Part shown: positions 35,708 to 43,506 of the stretch, piece by piece
How the letters are laid out: each line of letters begins with the position of its first letter
How positions within the stretch are numbered: position 1 is the first letter of the stretch
DNA from: Bradyrhizobium valentinum
GTDB lineage: Bacteria; Pseudomonadota; Alphaproteobacteria; Rhizobiales; Xanthobacteraceae
Reading direction: 5' to 3'
Assembly (NCBI RefSeq): GCF_001440405.1
Contig: NZ_LLXX01000060.1
Span: forward strand, 1-58,054
Length of the DNA stretch: 58,054 nt
Translations under genes and position numbers: made by a program
Notes under the pieces: model-generated
What the model was told of the DNA's origin: nothing
The model's input: the letters and a program-made list of their open reading frames with translations, nothing else
The model's database searches: none

Positions 35708-36379
35708 TTACCCCGTCGGCGTACCCTGGCGCCACTGGCCGCCGGAGATTTTCGCCGCCGCGATCACGGCCTGGGTGCGGCTTTCGACGCCGAGCTTCTG
35801 CAGGATCGCCGAGACATGCGCCTTGATGGTCGCCTCCGACACCCCGAGCTCATAGGCGATCTGCTTGTTGAGCAAGCCCTCCGACAGCATCATCAGCACG
35901 CGCACCTGCTGCGGGGTCAGCGTCACCAGGCGATCGCGCAGCCGCGTCATGTCGGGGTCGTCGGCCGACGAGAGATCGGTGTCCGGCGGAACCCAGACGT
36001 CGCCCTCCATCACCTTCATGATGGCATCGCGCAGCGTCTCGACCCCGAAGCGCTTGGGAATAAAGCCGGAGGCGCCGAAATCCAGCGACCTTCGGATCGT
36101 GCCGGCATCGTCGCTGGCGGACACTATCACCACCGGAATCGCCGGGTATTGCGCGCGCAGATAGATCAGGCCGGAGAAGCCCGAGATCCCCGGCATGGTG
36201 AGATCGAGCAGGATCAGGTCGACGTCGGAGTCCCGTTCGAGCAGCGCGGTCAGATCGTCGAACGACCCGGCCTCGCTGATGGCCGCCGATGCAACGACGC
36301 TGGCAACCGCCTGCCGCAGAGCGTCGCGGAACAGCGGGTGGTCATCGGCGATGACGAGGTGGGTATTGGCAGCAGTCAT
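35708..36379 (-). CDS. crbR: NarL/LuxR-type response regulator (CrbR-like)
   Basis: 223-aa response regulator. Receiver at residues 1-125 with acidic pair D12-D13, phospho-acceptor D59 in LILLDLTMPG and a lysine in GFIPKRFG; LuxR-type HTH at about 155-215 (LTPQQVRVLMMLSEGLLNKQ, then AYELGVSEATIKAHVS). Convergent with the hybrid kinase, 92 bases between stops, and followed upstream by the DUF294/symporter genes, the same association seen for CrbR in Vibrio. Predicted to activate carboxylate uptake and activation genes; targets are inference. Confidence 0.88.
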   Translation of the reverse strand: MTAANTHLVIADDHPLFRDALRQAVASVVASAAISEAGSFDDLTALLERDSDVDLILLDLTMPGISGFSGLIYLRAQYPAIPVVIVSASDDAGTIRRSLDFGASGFIPKRFGVETLRDAIMKVMEGDVWVPPDTDLSSADDPDMTRLRDRLVTLTPQQVRVLMMLSEGLLNKQIAYELGVSEATIKAHVSAILQKLGVESRTQAVIAAAKISGGQWRQGTPTG

Positions 36380-36567
36380 TTACTTCTTGCGAAAAGCGTT
36401 GCGGCAAACCGGTGACGTTTTCGGTAGGCCTGCCAAGCGGTTTTGCAATTGTCCCCTGCCCGGCAGTCGCATGCAAGCTCGCAATCTTCTCACGCGGTAA
36501 AGCAGTTAATTGCCAGATTTGTGCACATTTGTGCACCGCAACAAGGTTTCTGCATTCACAATCAAAA

Positions 36568-38700
36568 TCAAACCTTGAACAGGAGATTGCGGGTCAACTC
36601 ATCGACAGCGGTCACCGCCTGAAGCGCTGCGCGCAATCGATCGCGGTTGCGAGGCGACAATTGCTTGACGGAGACCGCGTTGGTGGTCGGTGTTCCCTTG
36701 GCGATATCCTCGATCTGCTGCGACAGGATGAGATCGAGAAATACGCCCTGGGCCTCGACCAGCGCATCAAGATCGGTCTCGCTCACGTGAGCGAGCGCCT
36801 TCACGCCAGCGAGCCGCGCCGGCGTCGATCGGTCCATCAGGTGGTAGCGGATTGCCATGGCCCGCGCCGCGGCGACAATGCCGAACAACCCGGCCGCCTT
36901 GAGGTCGATGCGACCGCCCTCGGTGCGAATACCGCCGAAAAGTTTCAGGCTCGCGGGGATGCTGATGCCTTCGACCAAAAGCTTGGCGAACGCGACCTGA
37001 CCTTCGGCCGCAGCGTAGGCGGCCTGCCTCACCGCGACGGCAAGACTGCCATCGCCGTGGACGGCGCGCAGGTCGAAAAAGATGTCGACGGACAGCAGAT
37101 CCGCAGGATTGGAGCGTGTGATCCAGTGGTCGATCCGGTCCCGCCACGTTGCGACCGAACCACGCCAAGGCGCGTTCTTCGCCATCACGCCACCCCTGCA
37201 ATAGGGCACGCCGACCTCATGCAGGATGTCAGCGACATGTGTCCCGAGCGCGGCGAACCAGCGATCCTCCTCGCTGTCAGGCTCGCCGCGTTCGAAGATC
37301 ACCGCATTGTCCTGGTCCATCGCGAGCAGGCTTTCGCCGCGGCCGGCCGAGCCGAGCACGATCATGGCATAGCCGCACGGGGGATCGCCCCGGCCACGCC
37401 GCCGCATGATCCGCTCGGCGATCACGGCGGCCTGCCCGGTGAGCGCGCCGAGTTCGCGGGAAATCACTTCCGCGATGTCGCGGCCGGAAAGTCCTTCCGT
37501 CATCAGAGATTCCGCGACCCGCGGCAGCTTGGCCCAGGCAAGCGCCAGGGCGTGCGCGTCCGCGGCATCGTCAATCTCTTCGCCGAGCGAAATGGCCTCC
37601 CCGGCGCGTAACCGCAGCAGGTCCCGCGCGGACAATGCCCCGATCACCCGGCCGGCTTCGTCGATGACGCCGAGATGGCGGGTCTTGAGACGGTTCATGC
37701 GGCCGATGGCGCGATAGACAAAAGCGTCCGCGGAAACCGCTGCGAGCGGCCGGCTCATGATCTCTCCGACCGGCAAATCGAGCGCGGCGGCGCCGAAGCG
37801 GGCGATCGCGCGCAGCACGTCGCGTTCCGTGACGATGCCTGCCTCCGCGGCCTTCACGTCGCCGGAAGCAGCGTTTGGCGCCACATATACCGCCGATGTT
37901 CTCTCGCTCGCCAGCCGCGCGAGGGCGTCGTGGACCGAAATGCCGGATGCCACAAAGACCGGAGGCATCCGCATGATGTCGCGATTGCGGTGCCGATAGG
38001 CGTAGATGTCGAAACGTTTCAGCGTTCGTTCCGCATCGGCGCGTTCCGGAGCTTCGACGGCCTGGATCCAGCCGCTGCGCGCTTCATCGTCGAGGACAGA
38101 GGTAAGGGCGAGGCAGGCCCGTTCGGCCTCGGCGATGGTACGGATGCCGTGCTCGCGCAGCTTCGGCACCAGCGCCAGAAACACCCGGGCCGCCGTTATG
38201 GCATCGCCAAGCGCCGAATGCCGATCGACGACGTCGACACCCAGCCAGGCGGCGAGTTCGTCCAGCGAATAGCCGGCCAGTTCCGGAGCGGCGATCTGCG
38301 CGAGCTGCCGCGTGTCAAGCGTGCGCGGTCGTATCCACGGCAGGCCGGCGAGGTCGCATTCGCGCTTCAGCACCGCAAGGTCGAACCCGACCGCGTGCCC
38401 AATCACCAGTGCCCGGCCGAGAAACGTATTGAAGCGTGGCCAGACACCGGCAAACGGCGGCGCGCCGGCGACGGCCGCATCGTCGATGCCGTGAATGCGC
38501 GTCGCTTCGGCGGGGATCGATTGACCGGCCGGCCGCAGCAATTGACGGAAGGATTCGCCGGCAACCAGCTTTCCGGCCGAGAGTCGCACCCCGGCAAGCT
38601 CGATCACCCGCGCCTTGCGCGGATCAAGTCCGGTGGTTTCGGTATCGATGACGACAGCGTCGAGCGATAAAAGCGGGGCGCCGCCACTCGTCCTGTCCAT
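36568..38700 (-). CDS. Fused DEDDh exonuclease / CBS pair / DUF294 nucleotidyltransferase-like protein
   Basis: 710-aa multidomain cytoplasmic protein. Residues about 12-185: DnaQ-like 3'-5' exonuclease with D19 and E21 in DTETTGLDP, IGHAVGFDL, and the DEDDh histidine region RHSALGDA. About 235-370: two CBS motifs (VTERDVLRAIARFG, GVIDEAGRVIGALSARDLL). About 390-530: DUF294 nucleotidyltransferase-like domain with GSAGRGESLLAMDQDNAVIF. About 560-705: DUF294 C-terminal domain. In many bacteria the exonuclease and the CBS-DUF294 protein are separate neighbours of the DUF4212/symporter pair; here they are one polypeptide. A regulatory role linked to the symporter locus is suggested by context only. 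Confidence 0.9.
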   Translation of the reverse strand: MDRTSGGAPLLSLDAVVIDTETTGLDPRKARVIELAGVRLSAGKLVAGESFRQLLRPAGQSIPAEATRIHGIDDAAVAGAPPFAGVWPRFNTFLGRALVIGHAVGFDLAVLKRECDLAGLPWIRPRTLDTRQLAQIAAPELAGYSLDELAAWLGVDVVDRHSALGDAITAARVFLALVPKLREHGIRTIAEAERACLALTSVLDDEARSGWIQAVEAPERADAERTLKRFDIYAYRHRNRDIMRMPPVFVASGISVHDALARLASERTSAVYVAPNAASGDVKAAEAGIVTERDVLRAIARFGAAALDLPVGEIMSRPLAAVSADAFVYRAIGRMNRLKTRHLGVIDEAGRVIGALSARDLLRLRAGEAISLGEEIDDAADAHALALAWAKLPRVAESLMTEGLSGRDIAEVISRELGALTGQAAVIAERIMRRRGRGDPPCGYAMIVLGSAGRGESLLAMDQDNAVIFERGEPDSEEDRWFAALGTHVADILHEVGVPYCRGGVMAKNAPWRGSVATWRDRIDHWITRSNPADLLSVDIFFDLRAVHGDGSLAVAVRQAAYAAAEGQVAFAKLLVEGISIPASLKLFGGIRTEGGRIDLKAAGLFGIVAAARAMAIRYHLMDRSTPARLAGVKALAHVSETDLDALVEAQGVFLDLILSQQIEDIAKGTPTTNAVSVKQLSPRNRDRLRAALQAVTAVDELTRNLLFKV

Positions 38701-38738
38701 CGCCTCTCCTGCCGGTCGCCGCGTGCGATCGATCGAGA

Positions 38739-39359
38739 CTATGCCACGGCGCCCGCGATCAATGCCCGTTCCAGCGCGGCCCTGTCCATGCGCGCAATCA
38801 ATTCGTCATGAATGTTGCAAAGGCTGACACGAAGATAATTGCGCGTGGTCTCGAAATCCCGGCCACGCAGCTTTTCGTGGATCGGCATCATGGCAAAATA
38901 GCTTTCCGCCAGCGGCTCCGGAATGTCCATCACCCGCTTGGGCGCATGGCCTCCGACCAGATCGAGCCGATGCGCAAGATCGCGACGCGCTTCAAGCCAG
39001 GCCGCTTCTCCAATGGACGGAGGGACCGGATAGCGGTCGAAAACCGAAAGAACGACAAGGGTTAACTGGTCGAGAAATTCCCGGCGCCGGGCCCCGGCTT
39101 GAGAAGCCAGAACCCCCTCGACCATTTCGCCCACCATCGCGAGGCCGAGCGGAAAGGCCCTCCAGCGAGCGTACTCGACCGATTGCGCAAACCCCTCTTC
39201 GGCGAACAGGACCTTGGCGTAGTGGCCTGCGCGGGCCCGGGAATATTCGTAGATGCCCTTTTGCACGATGAAGGCCGACTGTGCGTCGATGAAGTCCGCA
39301 AGCGCCTCCCGGTCGCGGATCGGTGGACGGGGACGAAACAACTTTTCGAACAGCTTCAT
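38739..39359 (-). CDS. Conserved protein of unknown function
   Basis: 206-aa cytoplasmic, largely alpha-helical protein: MKLFEKLFRPRPPIRDREAL at the start, LADFIDAQSAFIVQKGIYEYSR (split here), a middle LTLVVLSVFDRYPVPPSIGE and the end IHDELIARMDRAALERALI. No membrane span despite its neighbours. Same strand as the exonuclease/DUF294 gene and only 38 bases from its start, so probably co-transcribed; divergent from the DUF4212/symporter genes. I do not recognise a characterised family. Confidence 0.75.
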   Translation of the reverse strand: MKLFEKLFRPRPPIRDREALADFIDAQSAFIVQKGIYEYSRARAGHYAKVLFAEEGFAQSVEYARWRAFPLGLAMVGEMVEGVLASQAGARRREFLDQLTLVVLSVFDRYPVPPSIGEAAWLEARRDLAHRLDLVGGHAPKRVMDIPEPLAESYFAMMPIHEKLRGRDFETTRNYLRVSLCNIHDELIARMDRAALERALIAGAVA

Positions 39360-39646
39360 CGCGGTCTCATCGAGCTCAGGTTACGTCGTCAGCATACCCT
39401 ATCCGCTTCACGACAAGTCCAATGTTCTCAGCTCATCTCTGTTAGCAGATGCAACAATTTCACACCCCCCGAAAGTATAATTAAGATCTGACCATTCGTG
39501 ATGTTAGCCTTCGATGTCTCCAATCCGGCAAAAGACCGGTAGAGCCGCGGCAAAGGGGGGCGCCGCACTGAAGGGATTTCATTCCCCTCGATCATTTCAT
39601 CCCGGCGCATTCGCTATGCCGGTGCTTTGAGGGAGGAATGCAGTCA

Positions 39647-39925
39647 ATGGCCGACTCTACCAGTATGAAAGAAAGAGAAGAGGCGCACTGGGCAAAGACC
39701 TCGCGTCTGATGTTCACGCATCTCGGCATCTGGTTCTTCTTCGGCTTCGTCATCCACATGTTCGTGAAGCCACTCAACAACATAGTCATTCCGATTCTGG
39801 GCTTCCCGCTCGGCTTCTATATGGCGGCGCAGGGTTCGCTCATCGCGTTCGTGGTCATGCTGTTCGTCTTTGCCAAACAGCAGGACAAGATTGACCGCGA
39901 ATTCGGCTTTGCCGAGGAAGATTGA
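39647..39925 (+). CDS. DUF4212 small symporter subunit
   Basis: 92-aa two-span membrane protein of the DUF4212 / small solute symporter subunit family (Vibrio VC_2704 type). HWAKTSRLMFTHLGIWFFFG and the second span ending AFVVMLFVFAKQQDKIDREFG are diagnostic. ATG at 39647 has the better distance (10 nt) from GGGAGG; an in-frame ATG at 39638 lies almost on top of it. It ends 13 bases before the large symporter gene. The pair is thought to act together in uptake of a small carboxylate. Confidence 0.92.
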   Translation: MADSTSMKEREEAHWAKTSRLMFTHLGIWFFFGFVIHMFVKPLNNIVIPILGFPLGFYMAAQGSLIAFVVMLFVFAKQQDKIDREFGFAEED

Positions 39926-39938
39926 GGGGAGCATCGAC

Positions 39939-41915
39939 ATGGCCACGCAAGGCGCTGCCACTTCGGATTTCATCAAGAATCTCGGTAGGATGTACGGGAC
40001 CTACACCGGCGGGTTCCTGGCATTCATCATTCTGCTCGCGGTTCTCGAGCAGGTAGGCGTTCCAAACAAGATCCTCGGCTACCTGTTCGTGTTCTTCACC
40101 CTCGCGGTTTACGCCATCATCGGCGTGATGACGCGAACTGCGGAAGTCTCCGAGTATTATGTCGCGGGACGCCGTGTGCCCGCCTTTTACAACGGCATGG
40201 CGACCGGCGCCGACTGGATGTCGGCTGCTTCCTTCGTCGGCATGGCCGGCACCTTGTTCCTGCTGGGTTACGACGGCCTCGCTTGGGTGCTGGGCTGGAC
40301 CGGCGGATTTGTGCTGGTATCGATCCTGATCGGCCCATACCTGCGCAAGTTCGGTGCCTATACCGTGCCTGACTTCCTGTCGTTCCGGTACGGCGGCAAC
40401 TTCGCCCGCTTTCTCGGCGTGATCGTCCTTGTCGCCTGCTCCTTTACCTATGTAACGGCGCAAATCTACGGCACCGGGATTATCGCCTCGCGATTCCTTG
40501 GAATGCAGTTCGAGCTTGCGGTCTTTGCGGGCCTCGTCGGCATTCTGCTCTGCGCGATGCTGGGCGGAATGCGGGCAGTGACCTGGACTCAGATTGCACA
40601 GTACATCGTGCTGATCATCGCCTACCTGACCCCCATCATTATCCTGTCCACCAAGAATTACGGGATTCCGATTCCGGAACTCACCTACGGGCAGGCGATC
40701 GTGGATATTACCGCGCGCGAGCAACAGATGCTGGCGAACGGCCTGACGACGGCCGCAGCGCTGAAGCCGCATATCCAGCCATTCATCAACTACAGCCCGC
40801 TCAACTTCTTCGCGATCATCATGTGCATGATGGTCGGCACGGCCTCGTTGCCGCATATCCTGATGCGTTACTTCACCACCCCGTCGGTGCGTGAGGCACG
40901 TCAGTCGGTTGCGTGGTCGCTGCTGTTTATCTTCCTGCTGTACTTCTCGGCGCCGGCCTATGCGGCATTCTCGAAGCTGGAGGTTTACACCAACATCATC
41001 GGGCGTGACCTGACCGCCATTCGCCCCTGGTTGTTCAGTTGGGGTGAACTCGGGTTGATCCAGATCTGCGGCAAGAACGCAAGCAGCATCGATGCGATCG
41101 TCGCAGCGTGCAAGGCGATCGCCGATCATCCCGGCGTCGTCAGGTTGCAGGACTTCGTGATCAATACGGACGTGATCGTGCTCTCCACGCCGGAGATCGC
41201 GGGGCTTCCCTATGTGATCTCGGGCCTGGTGGCGGCCGGCGGTCTCGCCGCCGCGCTCTCCACCGCCGACGGGCTGCTGCTCGCCATCGCCAACGCGCTG
41301 TCGCACGACATCTACTACAAGATGATCGACCCCAACGCTCCGACCATCCGTCGGCTCACGGTGGCGCGCGCTCTCCTGGTGGGCGTCGCCGTGGTCGCAG
41401 CCGCGACGGCCGCAACCAAGCCAGGCGACATCCTGGCCATGGTCGGCTGGGCGTTCTCGCTTGCAATGGCCGGCAACTTCCCGGCGCTGGTGATGGGCGT
41501 CTGGTGGAAGCGAACCACGGCAACGGGAGCGATCTGCGGCATCATTGCCGGCTTCGGCCTCTGCCTGTTCTACCTCGTGACGACCCGATATTTCCCGGGT
41601 GCAGGCGTGAAGTACTTCGGCATGACGTCGCTGACCAACCCGCTGACGGGAGCGCCGCTGGTCGATATCGCGAAAGCCATGGCACTGCCCAATGCCATGG
41701 AGAGCTTCCCGACACTGGCCCACCCGATGGCCAACAAGGTCGGCTGGTTCGACCTCAACAACATCGCCTGCGGATTGTTGGGAACACCGCTCGGCTTCGC
41801 TGTCATCTACATCGTCAGCAAGCTCGGCAGGGAGCCATCGGCCGAAATGCAGGCCTATGTCGACGAAATCCGGAAGCCGCGTGGCAGGACGGTGCTCGAA
41901 GAGAGGACCACCTAG
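39939..41915 (+). CDS. Sodium:solute symporter, VC_2705 type (acetate-permease-like)
   Basis: 658-aa inner-membrane transporter of the SSS family with about 13-14 spans. SSS marks: EYYVAGRRVPAFYNGMATGADWMS near the N-terminus (split here), GYDGLAWVLGWTGGFVLV, and a long extracytoplasmic stretch around residues 250-280. Longer than ActP (about 550 aa), as usual for the VC_2705 subfamily that travels with DUF4212. ATG 39939 follows GAGGGG. Likely substrates are acetate or other short monocarboxylates, by family and by the crbSR context. A strong terminator follows. Confidence 0.92.
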   Translation: MATQGAATSDFIKNLGRMYGTYTGGFLAFIILLAVLEQVGVPNKILGYLFVFFTLAVYAIIGVMTRTAEVSEYYVAGRRVPAFYNGMATGADWMSAASFVGMAGTLFLLGYDGLAWVLGWTGGFVLVSILIGPYLRKFGAYTVPDFLSFRYGGNFARFLGVIVLVACSFTYVTAQIYGTGIIASRFLGMQFELAVFAGLVGILLCAMLGGMRAVTWTQIAQYIVLIIAYLTPIIILSTKNYGIPIPELTYGQAIVDITAREQQMLANGLTTAAALKPHIQPFINYSPLNFFAIIMCMMVGTASLPHILMRYFTTPSVREARQSVAWSLLFIFLLYFSAPAYAAFSKLEVYTNIIGRDLTAIRPWLFSWGELGLIQICGKNASSIDAIVAACKAIADHPGVVRLQDFVINTDVIVLSTPEIAGLPYVISGLVAAGGLAAALSTADGLLLAIANALSHDIYYKMIDPNAPTIRRLTVARALLVGVAVVAAATAATKPGDILAMVGWAFSLAMAGNFPALVMGVWWKRTTATGAICGIIAGFGLCLFYLVTTRYFPGAGVKYFGMTSLTNPLTGAPLVDIAKAMALPNAMESFPTLAHPMANKVGWFDLNNIACGLLGTPLGFAVIYIVSKLGREPSAEMQAYVDEIRKPRGRTVLEERTT

Positions 41916-41938
41916 GTTCCTTGACTTGGAGATCGATG

Positions 41939-41970
41939 GACGGGGCCCTTCAGGGGCCCCGTCTTTGTTG
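41939..41970 (+). terminator. Rho-independent terminator after the symporter
   Basis: GACGGGGCCC (41939-41948) and GGGCCCCGTC (41954-41963) with a 5-base loop followed by TTTGTTG. Confidence 0.9.
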
Positions 41971-42087
41971 GTAGCACCTTATCAGTCTTGCCCGGACATC
42001 GCGCTCTTGCCATTGTTGGCGAAGAGCGGCTGGTTGCGATGCTCGGCCGGTCGTCTCACTTAATCAGGCTGCGAGGAGAAAACGTCC

Positions 42088-42408
42088 TTGAATATCGCAA
42101 GCTCGCTCGCGGCGTATTGGTACTTTCATCTGCCTAATTTTATTCTTGCGGTGTTGATGTACACGTTGCTTGGCCGCGTCCTGCTCGGCCTGATGGTGGA
42201 TGCGGACTCGCCGAACTACATCTGGCGATTTTTCTGCCGGATCACCGATCCCGTCGTCACCGCCGTCGCCATCGTTACGCCCAAGGTTACCCCGCCGGTC
42301 GTGATTTGGCTGTTCGGCTTCGTCTGGCTGTTCTGGCTGCGCGTCGCGCTTCACTACACATTGCTACTATTCAATCTGGCGCCCCGGCTTGGGGGAGCCG
42401 CATCATGA
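42088..42408 (+). CDS. YggT-like membrane protein
   Basis: 106-aa membrane protein with three hydrophobic segments. FHLPNFILAVLMYTLLGRVLL and FCRITDPVVTAVAIVTPKV resemble the YggT family (span, dP..r....iTdPvl...r...P). TTG start at 42088, supported by GAGGAG 9 nt upstream; no ATG is available. Overlaps the next gene by 4 bases (ATGA). Function unknown; YggT proteins are integral membrane proteins without firm role. Confidence 0.7.
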   Translation: MNIASSLAAYWYFHLPNFILAVLMYTLLGRVLLGLMVDADSPNYIWRFFCRITDPVVTAVAIVTPKVTPPVVIWLFGFVWLFWLRVALHYTLLLFNLAPRLGGAAS

Positions 42409-42728
42409 ACCGCAATTTCTATTTCGTCGGAATCGCGTTCTTCGGCATGATCAACGGCATCTTCAATCAGCTCGCGCTGATTTTTACGTTGCTGTATGTC
42501 CAGTTGCTCGCCGGCCCGCTGCTGTTTGGCAGCCTGTCCCTGACGCTGATGTTCGCATCCTTGATGGTTTCGACCGCGACCGTGATCCTGGGCGGGATTC
42601 CGGCGGCAATCTACGAGCGGGTCACCGGAGGCTCGGAATCAAGCGATGCATCGCTGTGGATCTGGCTTGCGGGAACCGCCCTTCTGGCGCTGCCCGCCGC
42701 CGGTAATTTTCTCAAGATCGGCCTGTAG
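42405..42728 (+). CDS. Small membrane protein, unknown
   Basis: 107-aa protein with about three membrane segments (VGIAFFGMINGIFNQLALIF, LFGSLSLTLMFASLMVS and a C-terminal LWIWLAGTALLALPAAG). Translationally coupled to the YggT-like gene by an ATGA overlap. I recognise no family. Confidence 0.7.
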   Translation: MNRNFYFVGIAFFGMINGIFNQLALIFTLLYVQLLAGPLLFGSLSLTLMFASLMVSTATVILGGIPAAIYERVTGGSESSDASLWIWLAGTALLALPAAGNFLKIGL

Positions 42729-42824
42729 CAACCCATTCGCGATGTTGAGCACGGGCCGTGCTGCCGCTACCCTGCGGCCGGCTTTTGAACCGGCACATGT
42801 CCTTGATTGACGGGGTGGCGGATC

Positions 42825-43193
42825 GTGGAAGAGATACGCCGTATCGCCTACGAAACAGTGCTTCGCGCCTGCGGCTTCGCTTCGCTCGCCATCTTCTGCA
42901 TAATGATCGGGTTGTCTTTCCTGCCGCGCTCTGCCTTCCAGGCGGGAGGTTTTCTCAGCATACTGATGACGCTGGTTCTGATTTTGAAAGCCTGGGAGGC
43001 CCGGACCAAGGATCACCGCCGGACCGAGTTGTGGCTCTATCTCCCCAAAGAGAGCCGTCCGCCGCAAGCCTCCGCGCAGCGGACAGTTTCGACGGTCATG
43101 CGCGAGACTTATCTGCTGTTCGCACTCTGGACCGCAAAGATCTCCATCGTGATGTGGAGCATTGCGCTTTTCCTCTCGCTTATTGGACTTTAG
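42825..43193 (+). CDS. Small membrane protein, unknown
   Basis: About 122 aa. Two membrane segments at the N-terminal half (FASLAIFCIMIGLSFLP, FLSILMTLVLILKA) and one at the C-terminus (KISIVMWSIALFLSLIGL), with a basic cytoplasmic loop between. GTG at 42825 is the likelier start (GGGGTGG upstream); a TTG at 42807 is possible. It follows the two previous membrane genes at 96 bases. No family recognised. Confidence 0.6.
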   Translation: MEEIRRIAYETVLRACGFASLAIFCIMIGLSFLPRSAFQAGGFLSILMTLVLILKAWEARTKDHRRTELWLYLPKESRPPQASAQRTVSTVMRETYLLFALWTAKISIVMWSIALFLSLIGL

Positions 43194-43506
43194 TTCGAGA
43201 CTGCGCTGACTGGCGGGGTCAGGTCACCGCTTCTGGGTCGCGGACCGGCCAAAATGTAGTCACAGCTAAAGCGCTGAGAACGGTCTGAATGCCAAGGCTT
43301 TTCATGATCCGGGAGTCAGTGCTGCGTACTGTTTACGCAGTCTGGAATCATGTGGAGGCCACCGCCAACTCAGGCGCGGAAGGCCCGACGCCAGCCGAAA
43401 GTACTATTGGGCCAAGCTTCGCGAACATGTAGTGACCCCTATTCATAATGCGTGATCTGACGCAACGCACATCTTTGCGAGCATAAAAAAGGGGAGCGAT
43501 TCTGAA
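43194..43506. other. Upstream region of the MHS transporter
   Basis: 313 bases without a gene. It contains a perfect dyad CTGCGTA-N5-TACGCAG at 43322-43340 and ends with AGGGGAG before the transporter ATG. Clear sigma-70 hexamers were not identified. Confidence 0.5.
43322..43340. promoter_or_regulatory. Perfect 7-bp dyad, candidate operator
   Basis: CTGCGTA-CTGTT-TACGCAG, 167 bases before the MHS transporter start. The short stem without T-tract fits a protein-binding site better than a terminator. Binding factor unknown. Confidence 0.4.

Noticed and set aside
39855..41723. 622-aa minus-strand frame opposite the symporter
   Set aside because: Histidine/arginine/glutamine-rich antisense shadow of a clear transporter gene.
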